Below are positions 19,528 to 28,811 of a stretch of 36,002 bases of DNA, piece by piece; position 1 is the first letter of the stretch, and every line of letters begins with the position of its first letter. Source of the DNA: Entamoeba histolytica HM-1:IMSS (taxonomy: Eukaryota; Evosea; Mastigamoebida; Endamoebidae). The translations under genes were made by a program, and so were the position numbers. Under the pieces are notes generated by a model. The model saw nothing but the letters and a program-made list of their open reading frames with translations, did not search any database and was not told the DNA's origin. The stretch lies in the NCBI RefSeq assembly GCF_000208925.1, contig NW_001915010.1:3895-39896 (forward strand), read 5' to 3'.

Positions 19528-20371
19528 ATGGCTGAAAGAAATGTATTAATCACTATTGCTTTATGTGGTTTGTTTTTAGTTCAATTAAAAATTAAGTGAA
19601 CAAGTGTTTATAATTAGGAGATGCAAGTGTTGGAAAAACAGGAATTTTTAAACGTTTTATTAAAGATCAATGTTTGTAGTCATTTACAAATGAAAAGTCA
19701 ACACTTATAAATAGTCAGTAAAAATGAAAAATCAACAATTTCTTGTGATGTAGCTTGTAAGAAAATGAATGTTGATGGAAGGTCTTACAATATTCAATTG
19801 TGGGATACAGCTGGACAAGAAGTATTCAGAGCTACAACCTCAACCTATTTTAGAAATAGACATGTCATGTTATTTTGTTATGACATCACAAAAAAAGAAT
19901 CATTTAATCATGTTGAAGATTGGATTAAAGAATTTGAACAAGTCCAACGAGAGTCAAATAAAACAATTAAATTTTTAATAGGATGTAAAAAGGATGAAAA
20001 CGCTAATCGTCAAGTCACTTCAAATGAAGGAAAATTCTTCGCCAAACGAAATAATATGACACATTTTGAATGTTCTGCTTTGAAGTTTGTCGTTCAAAAT
20101 TTCTTGTTTTATTTGATTATTACTAACGTTTAGTGGAGAAGGTGTTACTGAAATCTTTGGAGCTGCCATTGCTGAATTACAAAAGACTGGAGGAATTATT
20201 GACCTTGACCCAACTAAAGACATTAATGTTGTCCAAAGGCAAAAAAGACCAACTATTTCACAACCAAAAACTTCTTCTAATCAACAAAAAAACAAAGAAG
20301 ATAGTACTGTTGACATTCAACAAAATCCAGCAACTGGAGAAGCTGGTGAAGAAGAAGCTGGTTGTTGTTGA
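19528..20371 (+). CDS. Rab family small GTPase, four exons
   Basis: Exons 19528-19567, 19618-19671, 19715-20084 and 20134-20371 give 233 residues. Splicing produces an intact GTPase: P-loop GDASVGKT, switch I KNEKSTIS, G3 WDTAGQE, RabF-like YFRNRHVMLFCYDITKKESF, G5 ECSALNGEGVTEIF, and a C-terminal Cys-Cys (AGCC) for double geranylgeranylation. The base-recognition G4 motif reads GCKKD where Rabs normally have GNKxD, so the Asn that contacts guanine is replaced by Cys. The hypervariable tail is Gln/Lys/Glu-rich. Rabs direct vesicle targeting and fusion. The subclass cannot be assigned by eye; it looks like one of the divergent RabX-type proteins typical of Entamoeba. Reading from the ATG at 19765 would lose the P-loop and is not the true start. 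Confidence 0.9.
19568..19617 (+). other. Rab intron 1 (50 nt)
   Basis: GTTTGT...AATTAG. Removal restores the P-loop codon Gly at a phase-1 junction. Confidence 0.88.
19672..19714 (+). other. Rab intron 2 (43 nt), containing a decayed copy of the exon 3 start
   Basis: GTTTGT...AAATAG. Removal gives DQFSKNEKST across the junction, a normal Rab switch I context. The interior resembles the beginning of exon 3 at an offset of 35 nt. Confidence 0.82.
20085..20133 (+). other. Rab intron 3 (49 nt) with TACTAAC branch-like site
   Basis: GTTTGT...GTTTAG with tactaac at 20121-20127, identical to the yeast branch-point consensus. Removal restores SALNGEGVTEIF. Confidence 0.9.
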
Positions 20372-20916
20372 TTAATTCATTTGTCTTGATCATTTTTAAT
20401 AAAAATAAAAAATTTTAATCTAAAAGGTAAAATTTTTTAAAATTTGTTTTTCTTCATTCTTTTGATATTATTATTTGACTCTTCTGCATAAAAAAGTCAT
20501 TGTTTTAAAGTTTCATTTAATGGATTTAACACAACGAAGAAAGAGATAATAATAAGAAGAAAAATAAAAGAAAGAGGTTTAAAGAATAATAATAAGAAGA
20601 GATGTAATGTTTAGAATTTCAAATAAGAGGGAAGAAGAAAAACCATTAAAATAAAGAAAAGAGATGAGAAGAATTAGAGAAAGGAGAAAGAGAAATAATA
20701 CAATGAGAAGAAAAGGAGTATCAAAAAAAAAAAGAATAAAAGAAGAGGATGAGTTAAAAGAAGAAATAAGTAATAAAAGGATAGAAAGTGAAGAGTTGTG
20801 AGTAGATTGGTGGATTAAAGACATGGAATAGAAAGAAGCAGTGAAAGAGTGAGAAAGAGAGAAGATGAGAAGAAAAGACAAAGGAAATAAAAGAAGAGAA
20901 AGAGAAAGAAAAGGGG
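20372..20916. other. 545-bp intergenic stretch, strongly purine-rich on the + strand
   Basis: From about 20535 to the PLD start the plus strand is almost all A and G, with repeated aataataagaag blocks (near 20547 and 20586). An in-frame TGA at 20866-20868 shows this is not an extension of the PLD reading frame. The long antisense ORF over it comes from base composition. Confidence 0.6.
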
Positions 20917-22665
20917 ATGAAAAAATTAATAGTTCGAGTGTTTCACAAGAAACAAGATGAAAAGATAGTAAGGAAGATAGAAGAGAAAGGGAGTAAAGGA
21001 GTGTTTGTAAGAGAAAAGCCAGTTTTTTGTGTGCCAAGTAATGGGAATCGAGTTAAAGGACTTATAGATGGAGAAGAAGCGATGAAAGCGATAGGGGAGA
21101 GTATAGATGAAGCGAAAGAGAGTATCTATATAACTGATTGGAGAATAGACCCCGAGATAATTTTAATAAGAAGAGGAGTACATTGGCTAAAAGGAAAGAC
21201 ATTAAAAGAAATACTTGAGAAGAAAGGAGAAGAAGGAGTAAGTATTAAAATAATAATATATGAGTCACCATTTTTTATGGATGTTGTCAAAGGAGAAAAA
21301 AAGAGAAATATCTTAGAAGAAAAAGAGAAGATAGAGTGTTATTGTCATAAATGGATGATGGGATATAGTCAACATGAGAAAACTGTAGTTGTTGATCATA
21401 AAATTGGATTTTTAGGAGGGATTGATTTAGCACAAGGGAGGTGGGATACAAGAAGACATTTTATAGAAGCTGACATTGAAGAGAAAGGAGAAGAACTATT
21501 TAAAGAAGAATGTTATAATACAATGATAAATAAGGAAGAAAAGAAAGAAAAGATCCGATTACCATGGCATGACATTCATTGTAAAATAGAAGGACCAGCA
21601 GTTCATGACATAGAAAGGAATTTTATAGAGAAATGGAATAAAATATGTAAAGTAGAAGAAAGAATAATACAACAACAAGAAAGAATAAAGGAAATAGTTG
21701 GGACGATGTCAGTTCAAATAGTTAGATCTAATTCAAAAGAAGCAGGAGGGAGATATAAAGTAGAAAGAGGATGTTATGAAGGAATAGTTAGAATTATTGA
21801 ACGAGCGGAGCATTATATTTATATTGAAGAACAATTTTTTATTTCAAATTATGGAAGTAAAAGAATATGGAATTTAATAAGTTTCATAATTGGGAATAAA
21901 ATAATTGAAGCATATAGAAAGAAAGAAAAGTTTAAAGTAATTATTGTAGTTCCAATATGGAGTGAAGGAGAATTAGATTCAATCATTGTTAAATCTATTA
22001 TGGGATTATTTAGAAAAACAATTATAAGTGGGAAATTAAGTTTAATTGAAAGAATGAAAAAAGAAGGGATTAAAGATATAGAGGAATATCTGAAAATATT
22101 AACACTTTATACATTTGGAAAAAAGAAACAAGAAGGAAAAGAAATAATTGTTGGATCACCAATTTATGTTCATAGTAAATGTATTATTGTTGATGATCAA
22201 TATGTTTTTATTGGAAGTGCTAATATTAATGATCGATCACTTATAGGAGAAAGAGACAGTGAAATTGGAGCAATTATTGTTGATTCCAATAAAATTCAAA
22301 TACCAATCAATGGTGAAAGAAAATTTGTTAATGAATTTGCATTAAATCTTAGAAGTAGAATTTGGGCAGAACATTTAAATCTAGAAGAGTCTCAAATTCA
22401 AATGGTGGAAGATCCTATTCAAAGTATTGAGAAAGTCATTTGTCCTATTAGTGAGAAAAACACAAAAGTTTATGAACGACTCTTTGATTACTTTCCATCT
22501 AATAAATATCGTAAATTTGTCGACTGTAAAAAACATCTTTATCCACCATTAATAGGTGATAAAAAGGAACTAAAAGACATTAAAGGACATTTTATTAAAT
22601 TTCCAATAGGATTTGGAAAAGATGAAAAGGCATCTCTTGGAGTTGGGAAAGTAATGGTAGAATAA
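20917..22665 (+). CDS. Phospholipase D
   Basis: 582 residues with the two catalytic HKD motifs of eukaryotic PLD: HEKTVVVD (H153, K155, D160) followed by GFLGGID, and HSKCIIVD (H419, K421, D426) followed by GSANINDRSL. Other family blocks are IYITDWRIDPEIIL near the N-terminus and HYIYIEEQFFIS between the HKDs. PLD hydrolyses phosphatidylcholine to phosphatidic acid and choline, acting in membrane signalling and traffic. The protein lacks the PX/PH domains of animal PLD1/2 and the C2 domain of plant enzymes, so it is a minimal two-HKD core. The start is the first ATG after an in-frame stop at 20866. Its stop is only 32 bp before the ATG9 start on the same strand. Confidence 0.93.
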   Translation: MKKLIVRVFHKKQDEKIVRKIEEKGSKGVFVREKPVFCVPSNGNRVKGLIDGEEAMKAIGESIDEAKESIYITDWRIDPEIILIRRGVHWLKGKTLKEILEKKGEEGVSIKIIIYESPFFMDVVKGEKKRNILEEKEKIECYCHKWMMGYSQHEKTVVVDHKIGFLGGIDLAQGRWDTRRHFIEADIEEKGEELFKEECYNTMINKEEKKEKIRLPWHDIHCKIEGPAVHDIERNFIEKWNKICKVEERIIQQQERIKEIVGTMSVQIVRSNSKEAGGRYKVERGCYEGIVRIIERAEHYIYIEEQFFISNYGSKRIWNLISFIIGNKIIEAYRKKEKFKVIIVVPIWSEGELDSIIVKSIMGLFRKTIISGKLSLIERMKKEGIKDIEEYLKILTLYTFGKKKQEGKEIIVGSPIYVHSKCIIVDDQYVFIGSANINDRSLIGERDSEIGAIIVDSNKIQIPINGERKFVNEFALNLRSRIWAEHLNLEESQIQMVEDPIQSIEKVICPISEKNTKVYERLFDYFPSNKYRKFVDCKKHLYPPLIGDKKELKDIKGHFIKFPIGFGKDEKASLGVGKVMVE

Positions 22666-22697
22666 GGAAGAAAAAAGAAATCTTGGATTGATTCGGG

Positions 22698-24305
22698 ATG
22701 AAAGAATTTAAAAGAGAACTAAGAAAGACAAGAACAAAGCAAATGGAGGAAAGTGAAAAGATAATAGAAGTAAGAGAAAGAAAATATGGAAAACGAAAAG
22801 GTCAAAATCAAAAGAAAATTAAAATAGAAAATATCTACAAACTTTGGGAAGGGAATGGAATGGGGTATATGATTATGAAAGAAATTAGTAATATAATACG
22901 TATTTCAATTATTGCAATTATACTTAGTGTAATTTGTTTTTATAATTTTAATTTTTATAATAAAAGTGAGAAATTAATTATTACAACATGGTGGCGATGG
23001 TTAATATTTAGTATTAATGGAATTATGGTTGTAATTATGAATATTAAGTATTGTAATGGGATTATCAAAATAATTAAAAAATATAAATCTACAAGAGATT
23101 TTTGTAATCAAAAAGAAAGTCAAGAAATATTCAATAATAATGAGTGGGATGATGCAAATAATACAAAATGGATTTGTTATCAACTTAATAGCGAAGAAGG
23201 GAAAAAAATTCGGAATGAAATAGATATTTTTAATGGAGAAATAGAGATAAGTGAAAAAGAAATAGAAGAACGACTTCTACAAAAGATATCATTTAGAGAT
23301 GATGTTATATCTACTATTCTTAGAAAAGTATTTAAAGAAACTGAACAAGACAATATAAAAATTCAATCGATTCAAAAAGTCTGTCAAACAAAATATTTTA
23401 TTAAATATTTAAATAATGTTTTAAATAAAACAACAAAAGAAATATTTTTAACAACACCAATTAATACAACAACACCAAATAAATTTAGTTATGAACATTA
23501 TTTATATTTAAAAGAATATGAAGAAATGAGATTTATATTTATTGAAACATTTAAAAGAAAATTAATAATCAATTTCAATAATAAAATGATTATTAGTTTT
23601 ATAGGAAGTATCTTTAACATTATTTCTAATATTATTGAATTTATTTTACAAGACTTTTCTATAATTCTTAATAATACATGGTCATATGGAGGAATTAAAT
23701 TTTTACATCAAGTTGAATTTAATCATAGTCAAAAATATCATCTTAACAAAGCACTTAAACATGCAAAAAATATTATAGATAGAAAAAGAAGTGTTAAATA
23801 TAAAAAAATCATTGTGAAAAATATAAAATTTATACTTATTGGAGGTTTAATGATTATGTTAATGTTGAATTTCAATGGAATTGGAATGGAAAGTATTGAA
23901 ATTGATGGATCAGGAATATTATCTTTTTTAAGTCCATTCAAAAATTTCATTACTACAGGAATTATAGTGTTTTTTATTGTTTTTGTAACACAATATTCTA
24001 ATGAACCAGATTTAACAACATCTTTTATTGAAGAAAAAAATAAACTTGAGGCATTATTAAATTATAAATTTTCTTCTACTGGTAACAATGGAATTAATAA
24101 CCTTAGTAATTTTTATTTGCCTGGTTGTTGTGAAATGTGTTTGAATGAATTATTTGCACCTTTTAGTACTATAAATTTGTTGAGAAAACAAGAAAATAGA
24201 GAGTTATTTGGAAATGGACTAAATGAAATATGGTATGACAAGAGATTTACTAAGGAAGATAGTCCTTATACAAACACTCATTTTGAATTAACTCAATTTT
24301 TATAA
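22698..24305 (+). CDS. ATG9: Autophagy protein ATG9 (membrane lipid scramblase family)
   Basis: 535 residues, shorter than animal or yeast ATG9 mainly by small terminal tails. ATG9 is the multispanning protein of vesicles that seed autophagosomes and scrambles lipids. Spans are at about 68-88, 97-117, 295-318, 376-394 and 414-432. ATG9 blocks recognised: YKLWEGNGMGYMIMKEI before the first span, ISEKEIEERLLQKISFRDD (about 183-202, equivalent to LT..DI..RI.R..NY), WSYGGIKFLHQVEFNHSQKY (about 328-347, equivalent to W...YGRCYLRHFNELEHE), and CLNELFAPFSTINLL (about 480-495, equivalent to ILEELLSPI.TPLIL). A start at Met16 (22743) is possible, because a GAAC-like sequence lies inside the first codons. 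The short gap after PLD suggests compact spacing or shared transcription. Confidence 0.82.
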   Translation: MKEFKRELRKTRTKQMEESEKIIEVRERKYGKRKGQNQKKIKIENIYKLWEGNGMGYMIMKEISNIIRISIIAIILSVICFYNFNFYNKSEKLIITTWWRWLIFSINGIMVVIMNIKYCNGIIKIIKKYKSTRDFCNQKESQEIFNNNEWDDANNTKWICYQLNSEEGKKIRNEIDIFNGEIEISEKEIEERLLQKISFRDDVISTILRKVFKETEQDNIKIQSIQKVCQTKYFIKYLNNVLNKTTKEIFLTTPINTTTPNKFSYEHYLYLKEYEEMRFIFIETFKRKLIINFNNKMIISFIGSIFNIISNIIEFILQDFSIILNNTWSYGGIKFLHQVEFNHSQKYHLNKALKHAKNIIDRKRSVKYKKIIVKNIKFILIGGLMIMLMLNFNGIGMESIEIDGSGILSFLSPFKNFITTGIIVFFIVFVTQYSNEPDLTTSFIEEKNKLEALLNYKFSSTGNNGINNLSNFYLPGCCEMCLNELFAPFSTINLLRKQENRELFGNGLNEIWYDKRFTKEDSPYTNTHFELTQFL

Positions 24306-24375
24306 TCTTTTTAATATTAAAGTGTGTTTTTGTTTGTTTTATCTAAAAACATCTTTGTATTTCTAAAATAACATT

Positions 24376-25551
24376 TCAATTTAAATGATTATGATTATCC
24401 TCTTCTTCTTCATTTATTTTATTGAACTTAAATATTATAATTGCAAATAAAAATGATGCAAAATACGAAATACATCCATTCATTAAAGAATATGCTATTG
24501 GCTTCCATATTAGATTCTTTATACTTCTTTTATCTTCATGTATGCCAATAATCATTATTGTCTCTATAATTTCTTCCATATCCTCTTCTTTATCTTTTAA
24601 ATTGTATATCATATTATCACTTAAACCTAAAAGTATTCCACAACTTCCTCCTATGAGCCAACTTGACCAACTCCATTGATAATTCTATTGAATGGTTATT
24701 TCTTATTTTCTTTTATTTTTATTCAATTTAATTCAAACCTCTATTTGTAATTGGGAAAATGTTCTTATCCATGTTATTAATATCATCAACAGATTACTGA
24801 GTATATTATTGATTATTATTATTACTTGTTTTCCAGAATTATTTGTTTTCATCATGTTTGTTTTACCTTGATTCTCTTGAATTGTCCATAACTTTACAAA
24901 AAAGATAATAATTCCACAAACTATTGCTTTAAAATAATTTGACCGAATAAATGTTTGTTGTTGAATTGGTCTTGGAATTAAACTCTGTTTTGTTTCTTTG
25001 ATTTGATTTCCAATATAATATCCAATTATTGTCATCATACTAATTATCAAAATTATAATTCCAATACTTATTATATTTATTTCATTCAATATTACTATTA
25101 TTATTACTATTTGACTAATAGCTGATATTCCTATTGTTTTGATATGTTTTATTTTCCATTGTTTTGTTAATTTCCCTATTATGATTGATATAATTCCTGA
25201 ACAAATAATTCCTGTTATTATTATCATTCTTCTTATTGTTTCATTACTTTTTATTTGAAGTATTTCACTAATAATTAAACTACAATAGCAAAAATATATT
25301 CCTATTCCAATTGAATTGACTATCATTAATAGGATTGCATGTTTTGGTTTATAAAATATATGTCCTAGAATATTCTTATAATTCTCTATTTCTTGTTTTC
25401 TCGCTTTATGTATCATTTTACTTAAACAAAATATTGTCATTCCATTCCCAAATAGTAATATTACCATTAACAAAATATATTCAATTCCCTTTTCTTCTTC
25501 TATTGGATTGTCAATATCATTAATTGTGGGATTATCAATTCCTTCTTCCAT
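24376..25551 (-). CDS. Nonaspanin (TM9SF/EMP70) membrane region without the lumenal head, two exons
   Basis: Exons 25551-24739 and 24684-24376 give 373 residues with about nine hydrophobic spans. TM9SF proteins are Golgi/endosome nine-span proteins that sort membrane cargo; in amoebae they act in adhesion and phagocytosis. Matching blocks: FYKPKHAILLMIVNSIGIGI (family: FRPPKHGMLLSVFLGSGTQI), IPRPIQQQTFIRSNYFKAI (family: IPRQIPEQPWY..P), and, across the splice, IENYQWSWSSWLIGGS (family: EDYRWQWRSFLTSGS). The usual lumenal N-terminal domain of about 250 residues and its signal peptide are absent: the protein starts about 23 residues before span 1. The sequence is strongly diverged and very Ile-rich, with an acidic tail. 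It could be a degenerate or specialised paralogue. Convergent with ATG9, 70 bp apart. Confidence 0.75.
24685..24738 (-). other. Intron of the TM9SF-like gene (54 nt, GTTTGA donor)
   Basis: On the minus strand it begins GTTTGA and ends TTCAATAG. The sixth donor base is A, where the other introns here have T. The junction is phase 0 and restores the ENYQWSWSSW motif. Confidence 0.82.
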
Positions 25552-25855
25552 ATTGCTTTTCTTAGTTTTGTCTTTTTTTATTTCTTTCTTCTCTCTTTTT
25601 ATATTTTTCTTGTTTTACTCATTATTTATTTCTCTTCTACTCATCTTTTTCCGTTGTTAAACTTCTTTCTTTATATCCCTTATTTTTTTTACTTCTCACT
25701 TCCTTTCTTCTCCTGTATTTTTGGCTACTTGACTCTCCCTATAAACATATTATTCAATGCATCTTATTCTTCTTATTTCGTCATCTGTCTTTTATGACTT
25801 TCTTGTTCTTTCATACCGTAGAAGACTGAAGAAAAGAATATTCAACAAAACACAA

Positions 25856-25889
25856 AATGGCTTGTCACATCCTTTGATAACAAGCCATT
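25856..25889. repeat. Inverted repeat, 10-bp stem
   Basis: AATGGCTTGT, a 14-nt spacer, then ACAAGCCATT: a perfect 10-bp stem, GC-richer than its surroundings. No T-run follows that would suggest a terminator. Role unknown. Confidence 0.6.
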
Positions 25890-26131
25890 CTTAACTCATC
25901 ACCGACAAAATGACGTTTATCACTACCAAAAAATTAAAGAAATTACTAAAATACTTTCAAGACTATCATCAGACTTTATCCTTCATTATTCAATTTGATA
26001 CTAAAATCCTATAAATGCTCAATACAACGATTTGAGTAGACTTTTATTATTTAAAATGAATGAATAATAGTATTGTTTATTCTATTTTGTCATTTGTTTT
26101 TTGTGATTTTTGTTTAAGACTTAAAACACCT

Positions 26132-26148
26132 TGTCATTAATAATGACA
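26132..26148. repeat. 17-nt palindrome
   Basis: TGTCATTA, one base, TAATGACA: perfect 8-bp arms. It could be a protein-binding site or the edge of an element. Nothing around it decides. Confidence 0.5.
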
Positions 26149-27878
26149 CAAAAAAATGTGAAATTGAATGTTGTTTATGATATGGATTTTAATATAACCA
26201 ATCCAACATATCAAATTAAATCAATACTCACTTCCATGGGTTTTATTATTTGTGTTTATTGTCATTTTAATTTGTGTCATTATCATTCAGCATGAATAGT
26301 TAATCTTTATGTGGTGAGAACAATCTTGAAATGGTGAGGAATAAATGTAATAAACTTGATAGGAAAAGACAAATGGAAAACTTAATGGAATGAAGAAAAG
26401 ACGTTTTACCAATGGAGATGAAAGAAATGGAAAGAAACAGAAAGATAGAAGATGGATTGAATGAAACAATAGAAGGACATGAAAAGAATAAGCAAGAAAT
26501 AAAGAAATAAACATAAAGTGGAAAGTTATCAAGAAGAAGGAATGATACAAATGTTATCATGTTATGATCTAATTACAATAAGTAATAAAATGAATATAAA
26601 AGTGAAAGAGATTAAAGAAATAATCGAAGAAAGATGATATGATAAATAGAGGAGAAGATGGTATAAAAGTGATGAAATTATTGAAATACCAATATTTCAA
26701 TGTCTAACATAAAGAAATAATGATAAATCATAATGAGGAATAATTGATATTAAGAATATGAACATAAAACAACATATAATACTTAACAGTTTTAGTATAT
26801 TAAGTGATAAAAGAATTTATCGTAATAATAAAGAATTGAAAAAGAATGATGAAATATAGAGTGTATCAAAAATACTATAATAAAAGACATACAATAATTC
26901 TGAATAATAAGAAACAAAGACAAATCTATAAGAGTATAAATAATGAAATTAAAAGTCAAGAAGAAGAATTGAATGTACAAATAATATATAGTTATAAGAA
27001 ATAATAAAACAAAATTCAGTGATATAAACAATAGATGTAAAATTAATTGTGCATGAACATGCTGTCACAACAAAATAATAATAAAGTGATGATGAAAATA
27101 TATGTAAAAGTAAGAAGTGATGAACAAGAAATATATCTGATAATTAATTCAAAGAATGTATTTATTAAATGATAAATCTTATGATGAAGAAAGAATGACA
27201 AAGTGATTGAATGATACTTAATAATTATTTGTATGAATAATAAAAAGAAAGAACAAGTAGAACAGATGAAATAAAAAAGAATGAATCAAAAAGATGAAAA
27301 AATTGTAGTTCAAAAAAGATAAAATGTATATTATGAGAGAAGTAGTAAAGTATTTCTTATCAACAATATCAACATCACCAATTCTATTGTTTGAGTTGAA
27401 AAAAACAATATATCACCAATGAGTTAAAGCGAATGAACTCCATAAAAATTGATAAAATTAAATTGTTTATCTCAATAAATAACTCATTAATTAATTTCAA
27501 TGATTTATTGCAATGACAAAATACTAATGAATGGAATATATTAATCAAATACTTCTATTGATTGACTTTATCATTCATAACCAACTTATATTACTCATTC
27601 ATCATATCATAATGCATTGTTCTGAAAAGAAAATATGATTGACTTTTATTTTACCATGTCTTTTTCATCTTCTTTATTGATTTTGTATTTACTATTGAAA
27701 GATGAATTACAAGCATATCACAAGGAAAATAAAACAATAACAAAGAAGAGAAAATCATAACAATGAGAAATATAAATAACAGAAGAAAGTGTTGAAATGA
27801 GTGTTATTTGAAAGTGAAGAAATGTAACAGTTATCACATTAAAAACTCCCATAATAATTACATCATAACAACTACAAG

Positions 27879-28505
27879 ATGAATGGTGTGTTTCATTTCT
27901 TCACAATTTCATTCATTCTCACAGTCACAAGTATTTCAACGGTACTTCCACTAGAAACAAAGAGTAGTGTCATAACAGAAATAAATGTCATAATAAACCA
28001 AAATGAAGATATAAAGAATATCAAAATAAGAATGAGGCAAATAGAAATGAAAGAAATGATAAAAATACAGAATCAAGAAGAATTAAAGAATTAAAGAGGA
28101 GAAGTTAATAATTTATATCACAAGAAATGGAAGAAACTCAATACATCAATATATCACGACTAAATTCTTTAATCAACGATATGGAGAAGTTAGTATTTTC
28201 TTTCATGAGAAACAAAATGAATAGAAAGCAAGAAAATAATAAACAAGTAAACCAGTTGAATTAAGTGATAAATAATGAAAGAACAATTATATATGATTAA
28301 TGAAAAGAACAATAAAAAGAAGCACAATATGAAAAGGGAAATCAAATGATGCAAGAAGAGAATGTCAAAGAGAAAGAAGAGATGAAAGAATGTGAAGAAG
28401 TACATTTTATTAATTACCATTACATTAAGAAGAATATCCATCAAATATTCAATATAATAACAAAATTAAGATATGATTTGTATTATCAAATACAAGCTAT
28501 GTGAA
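27879..28505 (+). pseudogene. Possible remnant of a secreted coiled-coil protein gene
   Basis: An ORF at 27879-28094 (71 residues) opens with a convincing signal peptide (MNGVFHFFTISFILTVTSIS) and continues into charged helical sequence ending QNQEELKN. Beyond its stop, other plus-strand frames continue in similar style: a 46-codon stretch from the ATG at 28127 (MEETQYINISRLNSLINDME...) and another from about 28348 (MMQEENVKEKEEMKECEE...) ending near 28505. No GTTTGT...AG intron joins them that I can see. This looks like one gene broken by frameshifts, or alternatively a genuine 71-residue secreted peptide followed by chance ORFs. Composition bias in purine-rich DNA could create some of this. 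Confidence 0.3.
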
Positions 28506-28811
28506 TTGGAGATGAGAGATAAACAAACAAGTTATTCATTAACATATCTCAATTTATACAACAGTATGATTAAAGATACTAAAAGTATAATCTCAAAAAC
28601 ATGAAATATCTAATATGTTATACAAACTCACTTGTGATACTATATTAGATGATTATTATTCTAATTGGAGTGTCTTTGAATGAAACTCTATGATAAAAAT
28701 ACATGTTATTGTTGAAACTGAAATAAATCACTTCTTAATATGTTGAAATATATATTTGTGAATATACCCATTAATTCATCTTTTTTCTTTTAAAAAACTA
28801 CTCAATTATCT
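28506..28811. other. Intergenic 3' flank of the Gle1-RanBP1 gene
   Basis: AT-rich, with no ORF or RNA gene seen. It contains the 3' end of the minus-strand gene. Confidence 0.4.

Larger units (their letters stand above)
25552..27878. other. Long stretch without a confident gene
   Basis: AT-rich. The first part (to about 25800) is pyrimidine-rich on the plus strand and holds the TM9SF promoter. Two hairpins lie at 25856-25889 and 26132-26148. From about 26290 to 27350 the plus strand is purine-rich; short plus-strand frames read as charged coiled-coil-like sequence interrupted by stops, for example from 26332. Long antisense ORFs here are low-complexity shadows. No tRNA, rRNA or recognisable transposon was seen. 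Confidence 0.45.

Noticed and set aside
20579..21037. 152-codon ORF on the - strand
   Set aside because: Opposite strand of purine-rich leader and the PLD start; Ser/Leu/Phe-only composition marks it as a shadow.
26287..27031. Several 79-87-codon ORFs on the - strand rich in Phe, Ser, Leu and Tyr
   Set aside because: Produced by the purine-rich plus strand; overlapping frames give similar low-complexity hydrophobic sequence and none resembles a family.
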